Position numbers and translations under genes: made by a program
Shown: piece by piece, positions 17,635-25,505 of the stretch
How the letters are laid out: each line of letters opens with the position of its first letter
How positions within the stretch are numbered: the stretch's first letter is position 1
The notes under the pieces: generated by a model
The model's database searches: none
Seen by the model: the letters and a program-made list of their open reading frames with translations, nothing else
What the model was told of the DNA's origin: nothing
Source of the DNA: Azospirillum endophyticum
GTDB lineage: Bacteria > Pseudomonadota > Alphaproteobacteria > Azospirillales > Azospirillaceae
Direction: 5' to 3'
Assembly (NCBI RefSeq): GCF_016595245.1
Contig: NZ_JAENHM010000074.1
Coordinates: forward strand, 35,149-99,148
DNA: 64,000 nt

Positions 17635-18738
17635 TCACTTCCCCTGGAGGGCCTTCTGCCAGTCCTTCAGGAACTTCAGGCGCTTCACCTGGTCGAGGTA
17701 GGTCAGCAGTTCCGGGCCGACATGGATCGGGCGCAGGGTGCTTTCCGGGATGCCCGCGGTCGGGTTGGCGCTGGCGAGGTCGGTGCGGATCGACCCCATG
17801 TAGCGGGCCTGCATCGCCTGCTGGCCCGGCTTGGACAGCAGATAGTCGAGGAACAGCCTGGCGGCGTTCGGGTGCTTGGCGCCCTTCGGGATGAAGGCGA
17901 TGCGCGACATCACGATGGTGTAGTCGGACGGCAGCACGATGCCCAGCGACTCCGGATCCTTGTGCTGGCGCTCGTAGACGTAGGAGCCGATCATGTTGTA
18001 GCCGATGGTGTGCTCGCCGGACGTCAGCCGCTCGATCATCGCGCCCGACGAGGTGTAGAGCTTCACCCCGGTCTGGCCCATCGCCTTCACCAGATCCCAG
18101 GTGTTCTTGTTCGCCTGGACGTCCTGGGTGATGTAGAGGAAGCCGACGCCGCTGCGCTCCGGATCGTAGGAGGTGACCTTGCCCTTGTAGGCGTCCGGCT
18201 TCTCGGCAAGCAGCTTGGCGAGGTCGGCGTGGGTCTTCGGCACGTCGGCGGCGGGGACCACGCGCTTGTTGTAGGCGAAGACGATCGGCTCGGCGGTGGT
18301 GCCGAAGGCCTCGTTCTTATAGTTGGCCCAATCCGGGATGCTCTTCGATTCCGGCGAGGTGTAGGACTGCGCGTAGCCGTCGTTGACCAGCTTCATCTGC
18401 AGGTCCATCGCCGACGACCACATCAGGTCGGTGGTGCCGGTGTTGGCCGCCGCCTCGCTGATGAAACGGTTGTACATCTCGGTCGAGTTCTGGTCGGCGT
18501 ATTCCAGCTTGACCTTGGGATAGAGCGCCTCGAACCCCTTCAGGAGCTCCGACACGGCAGCCGCGTCGGTGGCGGAATAGATGCTGAGCGCGCCTTCCTG
18601 GTTCGCCGCCTCGATGATCTTGGCATAGGCGGGGTCGTAGCCGGCGGGGACCGACTGCGCCTGGGCGGTGCCGGCGGTGAAGGCCGGAACGGTAATGGTC
18701 AGCGCGGTCGCGACCAGAAGGGCCAGTTTGGTGCGCAT
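17635..18738 (-). CDS. ABC transporter extracellular solute-binding protein
   Basis: The 367-residue protein has a signal peptide (MRTKLALLVATALTITVPAFTA up to about AQA, cleavage near 27) and belongs to the family 1 solute-binding group. Signature-like segments are ADQNSTEMYNRFISEA, VFAYNKRVVPA, and LYTSSGAMIERLTSGEHTIGYNMIGSYVYE. The FbpA proteins that bind iron have adjacent tyrosines in the corresponding part; here the sequence is GYNMIGSYVYE, so a Tyr-Tyr pair is missing. The periplasmic protein may therefore bind a sugar phosphate or another anion, as AfuA does, rather than iron. It is divergent from the two-component genes, which likely regulate it. Confidence 0.88.
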   Translation of the reverse strand: MRTKLALLVATALTITVPAFTAGTAQAQSVPAGYDPAYAKIIEAANQEGALSIYSATDAAAVSELLKGFEALYPKVKLEYADQNSTEMYNRFISEAAANTGTTDLMWSSAMDLQMKLVNDGYAQSYTSPESKSIPDWANYKNEAFGTTAEPIVFAYNKRVVPAADVPKTHADLAKLLAEKPDAYKGKVTSYDPERSGVGFLYITQDVQANKNTWDLVKAMGQTGVKLYTSSGAMIERLTSGEHTIGYNMIGSYVYERQHKDPESLGIVLPSDYTIVMSRIAFIPKGAKHPNAARLFLDYLLSKPGQQAMQARYMGSIRTDLASANPTAGIPESTLRPIHVGPELLTYLDQVKRLKFLKDWQKALQGK

Positions 18739-18831
18739 CTCTTCCTCTCCTGCGGTTGGTTTCCACGGCGCCGTTGCGGGCCGGGTTGGTTGGGCTTACA
18801 AGCGGATTTGCCGTGACTATAGGCAATCAAC

Positions 18832-18848
18832 CTGTCGCCAATCTGTCG
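18832..18848. promoter_or_regulatory. Tandem CTGTCG direct repeat, candidate regulator site
   Basis: CTGTCG occurs at 18832-18837 and again at 18843-18848, one helical turn (11 bases) apart, in the 182-base gap between the divergent SBP and response-regulator genes. OmpR-type regulators usually bind such tandem half-sites. Assignment to the adjacent regulator is inference. Confidence 0.4.
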
Positions 18849-18920
18849 CGTGCAAAAATTGTTGGTGGAACGGAACAGGCGCGATCGGATGATGGCCCAT
18901 TCGGATGATAGGCGGCTCCC

Positions 18921-19586
18921 TTGCGCATCCTGATCGTGGAGGACGATGCCGCCTTGGCGCGCGGGGTGACGGGCGGGCTGAAGCTGGCCGGCTATGCCGT
19001 CGACCATGTCGCGTCGGGCGAGGAGGCGGTGCGGCTGGAGCGGGCGGAACCCTATGGTCTGGTGGTGCTCGACCTCGGGCTGCCCGATTTGTCGGGGTTC
19101 GAGGTGCTGACCCGCATCCGCCGCCGCGGCTCCACCGTGCCGGTGATGATCCTGACCGCGCGGGAGGCGGTGGCCGACCGGGTGAAGGGGCTGGACCTGG
19201 GGGCCGACGATTACCTGCTGAAGCCCTTCGATCCGGCGGAGTTCGAAGCGCGGGTGCGGGCGCTGATGCGCCGCGGCCAGGGCACGCCGGTGCCGGAGCT
19301 GGCCTGCGGCGCGCTGCGCTACGACCGCTCCACCGCGACGGTGACGCTGAACGGCCGGGTGCTGGATTTGCGCAAGCGCGAGCTGGCGGTGCTGGAGGGG
19401 CTGATCACGCGCGCCGGCAAGGTGGTGCCGAAGGACCGGCTGGCCGGCGAGGTGTTCGGCTTCGACGAGCCGGTGGCGCCCAACGCCATCGAACTGTATG
19501 TCGCCCGGCTGCGCAAGAAGCTGGAGCCGGACGGGCCGCAGATCCGCACCATCCGCGGGCTGGGCTATCTGATGGAAGGCGCCTGA
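18921..19586 (+). CDS. OmpR-family response regulator (TctD/QseB-like)
   Basis: The 221-residue regulator has a receiver domain with phosphoacceptor Asp at about 51 (LVVLDLGLPDLSG), conserved LTAREAVADRVKGLDLGADDY and KPFDPAEFEARV, and a C-terminal winged HTH (RKRELAVLEGLITRAGKVV..VARLRKKL). The start is TTG at 18921, the first codon of the MRILIVEDD consensus. The stop overlaps the kinase start by one base (TGATG), so the two are translationally coupled. It is divergent from an ABC importer that probably belongs to its regulon. Confidence 0.92.
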   Translation: MRILIVEDDAALARGVTGGLKLAGYAVDHVASGEEAVRLERAEPYGLVVLDLGLPDLSGFEVLTRIRRRGSTVPVMILTAREAVADRVKGLDLGADDYLLKPFDPAEFEARVRALMRRGQGTPVPELACGALRYDRSTATVTLNGRVLDLRKRELAVLEGLITRAGKVVPKDRLAGEVFGFDEPVAPNAIELYVARLRKKLEPDGPQIRTIRGLGYLMEGA

Positions 19587-21112
19587 TGGCGGCATTTCCG
19601 GGCGGCCGGGCGGAGCGGGTGCCGTCGCTGCGGCGCCGGCTGCTGACCCGGCTGCTGGTGCCGCTGGCGGCGCTGGCGGTGGGACTGGGCGTCGGCGGCG
19701 CGGCGCTGATCCACGGCTTCGTGCAGTCGACCCACGACCGGCTGCTCGCCGGCTCGACGCTGGCCATCGCCGAGCGGCTGGCGGTGGGCGACGACGACGG
19801 CGAGGTGACGGTCGACCTGCCGGCCGTCGCCTTCGGCATGCTGGAGAGCCAGGCGCGCGACAACATCTATTACAACGTCGCCCATGAGGGCGGGGTGATC
19901 ACCGGCTATCTCGACCTGCCGCTGCCGGACATCGCCGCCATGCCGACCAACGTCACGGTGTTCCGCGACGCCACCTATCACGGCCATCCGGTGCGGGTGG
20001 CGGCGCAGGTCCGCCGGCTCTACGGCGTGCCGCAGCCGGTGCTGGTCCAGGTGGCGGAGACGACCGAGGGACGGCGCGCGGTGGAGGTCAACCTGCTGCT
20101 GTGGCTGACCCTGCTGGAGGTGGCGCTGGTCGGCGGCAGCGGGATGCTGGTGTGGGGAGCGGTCGGCCGCGGGCTGGCGCCGTTGGGCCGGCTGCGCCGG
20201 GTGATCGACGCCCGCTCGACGCGCGGCGCGGCGGGGGGCGGGCTGGCGCTGGTGCCGTTGCCGCTGGCGGTGGTCCCGGCCGAGGTGCTGCCGCTGGTGG
20301 TCGCCATCAACGGCCTGCTGGCGCGGCTGGACCAGTCCATCGGCACCATGCGGCGCTTCACCGCCGACGCCTCGCACCAGCTGCGCACGCCGCTGGCGGT
20401 GCTGCGCACCCATCTGGCGCTGCTGCGCCGCCACGGCACCGACAGCGCCGAGGGGCGGGCGGCGCTGGACGACGTCGAGGGGGCGGTCAAGCGGCTGGAG
20501 CGGCTGCTGGTCCAGCTGCTGGCGCTGGCCCGCGCCGACGAGGACGCGCCGGTGATGCCCACGGCCCCCGAGGTGACCGACCTGATCCAGGTGGCGATGG
20601 AGGTCGCCGCCGAGCAGGTTCCGGCGGCGCTGGCCCAGGATATCGAGGTCCGCTTCGAGGGACCGGAGGACGGCACCGCCCTGCGGGTCGCCGGCAATCC
20701 GGTGCTGGTCGGCGAGCTGCTGGGCAATTTGCTGGACAACGCCATCCGCTACAACCGGCCGGGCGGCACGGTGGCGGTGCGGGTCGGGCAGGAACCGGGG
20801 GCCGGCCCGGTGATGGAGGTCGAGGACGACGGTCCCGGCATCCCGGAGGCCGAGCGCGGGCGGGTGTTCGAGCGATTCTACCGGCTGACCCGTCCGGGCG
20901 AGCCGCCGCGGACCGGCAGCGGGCTGGGGCTGGCGATCGTCCGCGCCCTGGCCGACCGGCTGGGAGCGTCGGTGCGGCTCGACGCCGGACAGGATGGCAA
21001 GGGGCTGAAGGTGACGGTCAGCCTGCGTCCGGCGGAAAAGGATGCCGGTTCAAAGGGTTCGTTGGTGGACGACGACGCGGCGCAGGGACGCCTCCCCCGC
21101 CCTGGGCCGTGA
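19586..21112 (+). CDS. Sensor histidine kinase (TctE-like)
   Basis: The 508-residue kinase has a TM segment at about 22-45, a periplasmic sensor region up to about 165, and a second TM at about 168-192. It continues with the dimerisation/phosphoacceptor helix ADASHQLRTPLAVLRTH (His at about 264) and the ATP-binding N box LLDNAIRYNRPGG and DDGPGIPEAER. The periplasmic part resembles the TctE N-terminal sensor. TctE-type kinases sense organic acids or phosphorylated compounds, so the partner importer may take up the sensed molecule. The ligand is not visible from sequence. Confidence 0.92.
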   Translation: MAAFPGGRAERVPSLRRRLLTRLLVPLAALAVGLGVGGAALIHGFVQSTHDRLLAGSTLAIAERLAVGDDDGEVTVDLPAVAFGMLESQARDNIYYNVAHEGGVITGYLDLPLPDIAAMPTNVTVFRDATYHGHPVRVAAQVRRLYGVPQPVLVQVAETTEGRRAVEVNLLLWLTLLEVALVGGSGMLVWGAVGRGLAPLGRLRRVIDARSTRGAAGGGLALVPLPLAVVPAEVLPLVVAINGLLARLDQSIGTMRRFTADASHQLRTPLAVLRTHLALLRRHGTDSAEGRAALDDVEGAVKRLERLLVQLLALARADEDAPVMPTAPEVTDLIQVAMEVAAEQVPAALAQDIEVRFEGPEDGTALRVAGNPVLVGELLGNLLDNAIRYNRPGGTVAVRVGQEPGAGPVMEVEDDGPGIPEAERGRVFERFYRLTRPGEPPRTGSGLGLAIVRALADRLGASVRLDAGQDGKGLKVTVSLRPAEKDAGSKGSLVDDDAAQGRLPRPGP

Positions 21113-21391
21113 CATGACAATTTCGTTAACCAGAGCTGCGCGGATATGTCGCCGGCTTCCATTGCCAGTTCGCAGCTGCGGGACTATCTGACCGCTCCGC
21201 ACAGCCTGTGCTGGCAAGGTGTTGGAAACAAATACAGTTCGAATAACGGACGATTATTTTTCCTCATCCCGGCCCGGCTCACGGAAGAAAGAACGGCTCC
21301 CGGCGTCTATTGCCCAGGAGACCGCACAATAAGGGTCTGGCCGCCGGGGAAACCGGACGGCCGAAAGAGGTTAGGGAAAGGGTCTGTCGCT

Positions 21392-21538
21392 ATGCTTTGC
21401 AACATCGTCACCGTCGCCTCGCTGGGCGTCCTTCTGCTGTCGGGAATAGGCTTCACCGTTACCAAGGCGCCGAAGCAGGACCGCCAGCACCAGACCGACA
21501 TGCCTCGCCGCATGGCGGACGAGAACATCATGGGGTGA
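21392..21538 (+). CDS. Possible small membrane protein
   Basis: A 48-residue frame starts MLCNIVTVASLGVLLLSGIG: a single hydrophobic stretch (about 4-24) followed by a charged C-terminus (KAPKQDRQHQTD). The AAAGGG stretch upstream could be a weak ribosome binding site. No family was recognised, and a longer in-frame start at 21146 is less likely. Bases 21113-21391 hold no other gene I can support. Confidence 0.35.
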   Translation: MLCNIVTVASLGVLLLSGIGFTVTKAPKQDRQHQTDMPRRMADENIMG

Positions 21539-21582
21539 TAGGGGTCGCTTCCGCCTTTCCGGGCGGGAGTGTTTGTTGGTTG

Positions 21583-21665
21583 ACCTCCCCGTACGGGGAT
21601 GAGGATGAGGGGGATCCGCGTCGAGGATCTCTTCGGCCGCGCACCCCCCTCATCCTAACCTTTCC
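21583..21665. repeat. Diverged dispersed repeat, family 1 related
   Basis: GATGAGGGGGATCC and CCCCCCTCATCCTAACC face each other as near-inverted partners, and the CCGTACGGGG palindrome starts the unit. This is similar in plan to the larger repeats but more degenerate. The rest of 21539-21821 holds no gene. Confidence 0.55.
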
Positions 21666-21821
21666 CCTGCTTTCGGCGGGCCAAAGCTCCGCATATCGCA
21701 TCGAGGATTCCGGGGATCGCAGGCCCCCTTCCGCTGCATTCCATCGGTGCCGGCGGTGTCAAAGGACGATCGCGGCCCCATCTGGTACGGGAGAACGCCT
21801 CTGATCGCGGAGATCCCTGCC

Positions 21822-22316
21822 ATGAAGCTTTCCGGTTCCTGCCGCTGCGGCGCCGTCCGCTTCACGCTGAATTCGCCGACGCCGGTGCCCTACATGCGCT
21901 GCTACTGCACCATCTGCCGCAAGAGTGCCGGCGGCGGCGGATACGCCATCAATCTGGGCGGCGACGCCGACACGCTGGAGGTCGAGGGCCGCGAGGCGGT
22001 GGCGATGTGGCGGGCGCCCATCGAGGACCCCGAGCATCCGGGCCAAACCCATCCCGGCCCGTCGCATCGGCATTTCTGCAAGCAGTGTGGCACGGCGCTG
22101 TGGGCGGAGGATCCGGCCTGGCCGGAACTGGTCCACCCGTTCGCCTCGGCCATTGACACGCCGCTGCCGACGCCGCCGGAGCGGGTCCACATCATGCTGG
22201 ACTTCAAGGCGCCGTGGGTGGAGGTGCCCGAAGGTCCGAACGACGTGCAGTTCGCCCGCTATCCCGAGGAATCGCTGGAGGACTGGCACCGCCGCCACGG
22301 GCTGCTCGACCGCTAG
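21822..22316 (+). CDS. GFA family zinc-binding protein
   Basis: The 164-residue protein has CRCGAVRF, then CYCTICRKS, then HFCKQCGTALW: seven cysteines placed as in the GFA (glutathione-dependent formaldehyde-activating enzyme-like) fold, which binds zinc. The family includes enzymes that catalyse addition of formaldehyde to glutathione and many members of unknown function. The start is set at the family-conserved MKLSGSCRCG. The gene lies 11 bases upstream of the extensin-like gene, so the two may be co-transcribed. Confidence 0.88.
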   Translation: MKLSGSCRCGAVRFTLNSPTPVPYMRCYCTICRKSAGGGGYAINLGGDADTLEVEGREAVAMWRAPIEDPEHPGQTHPGPSHRHFCKQCGTALWAEDPAWPELVHPFASAIDTPLPTPPERVHIMLDFKAPWVEVPEGPNDVQFARYPEESLEDWHRRHGLLDR

Positions 22317-22327
22317 ACGTCCTCCCG

Positions 22328-23038
22328 ATGGCGAGGCTGCTGCGGTGGCTCGCGCTGCTGGTCCTGCTGGCGGCGGCCGGGGCGGCGGCGGGGGTGTGGG
22401 CCGGGGTGATCACGGTGCCGCCACGCTACGACCCGTGGGCGCGGCTCGACCTGCGGGCGGAGCCGGACTGGCTGACCGGCTTCAAGCTGGCGCGGCTGGC
22501 CCGCGATCCCGAACAATGCCGGGCGGCGCTGGGCGAGACCGGGCTGCGCTTCACCCCCCTGCCCGACCGCCCGTCCGACCAGAACTGCGCGCTCACCGGC
22601 GTGGTGCGGGTGGCGCGGTCGGATGTGGCGTTCAGCAGCGGCTTCGTCGCCACCTGCGGGCTGGCCGCCGCCTGGACCCTGTTCGAGGCGAACGCCCTGC
22701 AACCGGCAGCGGAGCGGCATTTCGGGCAGAGGGTGGCGCGGGTCGAGCATCTCGGCACCTATGCCTGCCGCAACGTCTATGGCCGGGCGACCGGACGGCG
22801 CAGCGAGCATGCCGGCGCCAACGCCATCGACCTCGCCGCCTTCGTGCTGGCCGACGGGACGCGGGTCGGCGTGCTGAACGACTGGGAGGCGAAGGCGGAC
22901 GGGCAGAAGGCGGCCTTCCTGCGCGACGTGCGAGACGGCGCCTGCCGCTTCTTCGACGTGGTGCTCGGGCCGGACTACAACGAGGCGCACCGCAACCACT
23001 TCCACCTCGACAGGGGCGCCTTCCGGACCTGCCGTTAA
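22328..23038 (+). CDS. Extensin-like C-terminal domain protein
   Basis: The 236-residue protein has an N-terminal membrane or signal segment (about 1-25). The extensin-like C-terminal domain follows (about 60-236), with the conserved SEHAGANAIDLAAFVL and the HRNHFHLDRG end. The His and Asp residues match the zinc site of M15/LAS-type peptidases. Relatives are often found in alphaproteobacteria and are thought to act on cell-wall peptides, but no function is proven. The start at 22328 avoids a long, low-complexity N-terminal extension of the open frame. Likely exported to or anchored at the periplasm. Confidence 0.8.
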   Translation: MARLLRWLALLVLLAAAGAAAGVWAGVITVPPRYDPWARLDLRAEPDWLTGFKLARLARDPEQCRAALGETGLRFTPLPDRPSDQNCALTGVVRVARSDVAFSSGFVATCGLAAAWTLFEANALQPAAERHFGQRVARVEHLGTYACRNVYGRATGRRSEHAGANAIDLAAFVLADGTRVGVLNDWEAKADGQKAAFLRDVRDGACRFFDVVLGPDYNEAHRNHFHLDRGAFRTCR

Positions 23039-23149
23039 GGTCCATCCGATCGGACTATGTCCGGAGGCTGCGACACCGATTCTACGAAAGAAAGGGTTAC
23101 CGCGTAGCGGGTCCCGCGCCACTTTCCTAATGAAAGTAGGAGGTGCGCA

Positions 23150-23707
23150 ATGTTGACCCTGCTCTATCGCAGTGACGCCGTCTCTTTGCTGCCTTTCTCG
23201 GCACTGGCGGACATTTGTATGCGAAGCTCGGTGAACAATCGGCGTCTGGACGTGACCGGCTTCCTGATGGAACATGAGGGCATCTTCCTTCAGGTGCTGG
23301 AAGGCGAGGCCGAGACCGTGGCCGGCCTGTTCGCACGGATCTCGCAGGACAAGCGCCATGGCAATCTCGCCGTTCTGGGCCGGCGGGAACGCCCGGGACG
23401 GTCCTTCGGCTTCTGGGCGATGAATTTCGGCCCGCTGGACGATCCGACCTTCTGGCATGGGGATTTCTCCGACCTGCGCGACGGCGAGGCGTTCCGGCGC
23501 AAGAGCTGCGATGCCGAGACCGCGCTGGCCCTGCTGTGCCACGCCTATGTCTTCGCCAGCAAGGTCGCCGTGTCGGATCCGGTGGTCGGCGGCTTCGTGA
23601 TGGGCTACCACTCGGCGTCTCCCATGACGCCGGCCCGAAAGGCCTCCTCGGCGACGCCTGCCGCGCCGCGCCGGCCGGCCATCGTCTACGAGCAGTCAAG
23701 CCGCTGA
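23150..23707 (+). CDS. BLUF-domain blue-light sensor
   Basis: The 185-residue protein starts with a BLUF domain (about 1-95) that binds FAD. The key light-switch residues are all present: Tyr6, Asn30, Gln48, Trp89 and Met91. Their spacing equals that of AppA (Tyr21, Asn45, Gln63, Trp104, Met106). The C-terminal part (about 96-185) has no output domain I recognise, so this is a short BLUF protein that probably signals through a partner. AGGAGG lies 6 bases upstream of the ATG. A cyclic-nucleotide-gated channel gene follows on the same strand after 123 bases. Whether they are functionally linked is an open question. Confidence 0.92.
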   Translation: MLTLLYRSDAVSLLPFSALADICMRSSVNNRRLDVTGFLMEHEGIFLQVLEGEAETVAGLFARISQDKRHGNLAVLGRRERPGRSFGFWAMNFGPLDDPTFWHGDFSDLRDGEAFRRKSCDAETALALLCHAYVFASKVAVSDPVVGGFVMGYHSASPMTPARKASSATPAAPRRPAIVYEQSSR

Positions 23708-23745
23708 TTCGATTGGCCGCTGATTCGATTGGCCGCTTTCAATTG
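23701..23745. repeat. Short tandem repeat at the end of the BLUF gene
   Basis: CCGCTGATTCGATTGG occurs twice head to tail (23701-23716 and 23717-23732), followed by a partial third unit CCGCTTTCAATTG. The first unit contains the BLUF stop codon. Confidence 0.8.
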
Positions 23746-23830
23746 CCCGCTTGACGGGACGGCGCTTGCTCGTGCCATCGTCGCACCTCGCCCGGCCGAG
23801 GATGGCCGGCCGCCGAGGAGAAGCCCGTCG

Positions 23831-25279
23831 ATGAACGCCTTGCGGCGTCTGTCCGCCCCCGTCCTGGTCCTGGCCCTTCTGGCAGCGCTGGTCGCCGCCA
23901 AGCCCTGGCTGCACGGCCATCTGCAACCCTTCGTCGGCCTGCCGCTGAGCAGCGGCTTCGACATCGCCGTCGCCTCGGCCGCCTGGCTGGCCGCCGCCTG
24001 GGGCGGGGCACGGGTGATCGACATGCTGGCGGCGGGCGGCACGGCCAGCGACGGCAACGGCGCCCGGCCGCCGCGCATCCCGCGGCTGCTCGCCGACCTG
24101 CTGCGCTTCCTCGTCTATGGCGTCGCGGTGCTGGCGATCCTGGCCTTCGTGCTGGAACAGCCGGTGACCGGGCTGCTGGCGACCTCGGGCGTCGCCATCG
24201 CCGTGCTGGGCTTCGCGCTGCGCAACATGATCGCCGACATCTTCGCCGGCATCGCGCTGAACATCGAACATCCCTACCGGATCGGCGACTGGCTGGAGCT
24301 GTCGCCCGGCGTGGCGGGCCGGGTCGACGAGATCAACTGGCGCGCCACCCGGCTGATCGCCAGCGACGGCACCGCCATCATCGTGCCGAACGGCATCGTC
24401 GCCGGCAGCCGCTTCGTCAATTTCAGCCGACCCAACCCGGCCTTCCGCGCCAGCGTGCCGATCCTGCTGGACCAGGAGGTGCCGGTGGAGCGCGCCAAGC
24501 GCATCCTGCTGTCGGCGATGCTCTGCGCCGACGGCGTGCTGCCCACCCCGCGGCCGGACGTGGTGGTGGAAGCGGTGACGCCCAACGGCATCTCCTATCT
24601 GGCGCGCTTCTGGGCCGACGACGGCGCCCGGCTGACGCTGGTGCGCGACGCGGTGCTGACCGCGGCGCTGACCAACCTCGCCCGCGCCGGGATCGAACCC
24701 GCCCGCCCGAAGCAGGAGTTCCGCCGGCGCCAGCAGGCCCTCCCCGACACCGACAGGCTGCGGCGCGGCCTGCTGCGCCAAGTGGAGCTGTTCGATGCCT
24801 TCGACGACGAGGAGATCGATGCGCTGGCCCTGTCGATGCGCCAGTTCGACATCCCCGCCGGCACCGCCGCCGTCCGCCAGGGCGATGCCGGCGAATCGCT
24901 GTTCGTCATCGCCGAGGGGGTGTTCGACGTCGAGATCGCCGCCCCGGCGGACGCGGAGGGCGGGCAGCGCCCCGGGCTGCTGCACCTGACCCGGCTGCGG
25001 CCGGGCGACCTGTTCGGCGAGATGTCGCTGCTGACCGGCCAGCCGCGCAGCGCCTCCGTCGTCGCCTGCACCGATTCCGTGGTGTTCGAGCTGGCCCGCA
25101 CCCAATTGGATCCGGTCCTGCGCCGCCGGCCGGAACTGGCGGAGCGGCTGGCGGACCTGATGGCCGAGCGCCAGACCCGCAACGTCGCCGAACGCAACCG
25201 CCAGCAGGGCACGGTTCCGCCGCCGCCCATGGAGTCTCAGGCGCTGCTGGCACGGCTGAAGGGATTCTTCGGGCTGTAG
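23831..25279 (+). CDS. MscS-type channel with cyclic-nucleotide-binding domain
   Basis: The protein is about 482 residues from the ATG at 23831. The N-terminal half carries several membrane segments and the MscS pore block (GVAIAVLGFALRNMIADIFAG and NIEHPYRIGDWLEL). The C-terminal part (about 315-460) is a CNBD with PGDLFGEMSLLTGQPRSASV, the phosphate-binding cassette including the conserved Arg. This is the bacterial cyclic-nucleotide-gated (bCNG) architecture. Such channels open in response to cAMP or cGMP and often lack tension gating. No cyclase gene is in the window. The upstream BLUF gene suggests light input, but that is inference. Confidence 0.9.
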   Translation: MNALRRLSAPVLVLALLAALVAAKPWLHGHLQPFVGLPLSSGFDIAVASAAWLAAAWGGARVIDMLAAGGTASDGNGARPPRIPRLLADLLRFLVYGVAVLAILAFVLEQPVTGLLATSGVAIAVLGFALRNMIADIFAGIALNIEHPYRIGDWLELSPGVAGRVDEINWRATRLIASDGTAIIVPNGIVAGSRFVNFSRPNPAFRASVPILLDQEVPVERAKRILLSAMLCADGVLPTPRPDVVVEAVTPNGISYLARFWADDGARLTLVRDAVLTAALTNLARAGIEPARPKQEFRRRQQALPDTDRLRRGLLRQVELFDAFDDEEIDALALSMRQFDIPAGTAAVRQGDAGESLFVIAEGVFDVEIAAPADAEGGQRPGLLHLTRLRPGDLFGEMSLLTGQPRSASVVACTDSVVFELARTQLDPVLRRRPELAERLADLMAERQTRNVAERNRQQGTVPPPPMESQALLARLKGFFGL

Positions 25280-25314
25280 GCGGCAGGTTTTCCCCCCTTG
25301 AATCCCGCCGACAA

Positions 25315-25339
25315 GGAACCTTGGACCCTGCCAGACGTT
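25315..25339 (+). promoter_or_regulatory. EcfG-type general-stress promoter
   Basis: GGAAC (25315-25319), a 16-base spacer and CGTT (25336-25339) match the consensus of the EcfG/RpoE2 general-stress sigma factor of alphaproteobacteria (GGAAC-N16/17-cGTT). It lies about 165 bases upstream of the NAGGN amidotransferase gene, in a 226-base gap with no other gene. Known EcfG control of osmotic and desiccation functions fits an osmolyte locus. This is a single sequence match; no experiment or search backs it. Confidence 0.6.
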
Positions 25340-25505
25340 ATGCCGCGCAGGTGCCGGTGGTGAGTGGAGCGGGATGATGACCGGCGATCAATGACCGCTC
25401 GCAACGGGTGGCGGCCGCATTCCGCAGCCGGCGCCCCCGGTGTTTGGCCCTTTTTGCGGGTCGAGCGCCCCTTCGTCCTGAACCAACGAGGAGGCTCGAC
25501 AGCCG

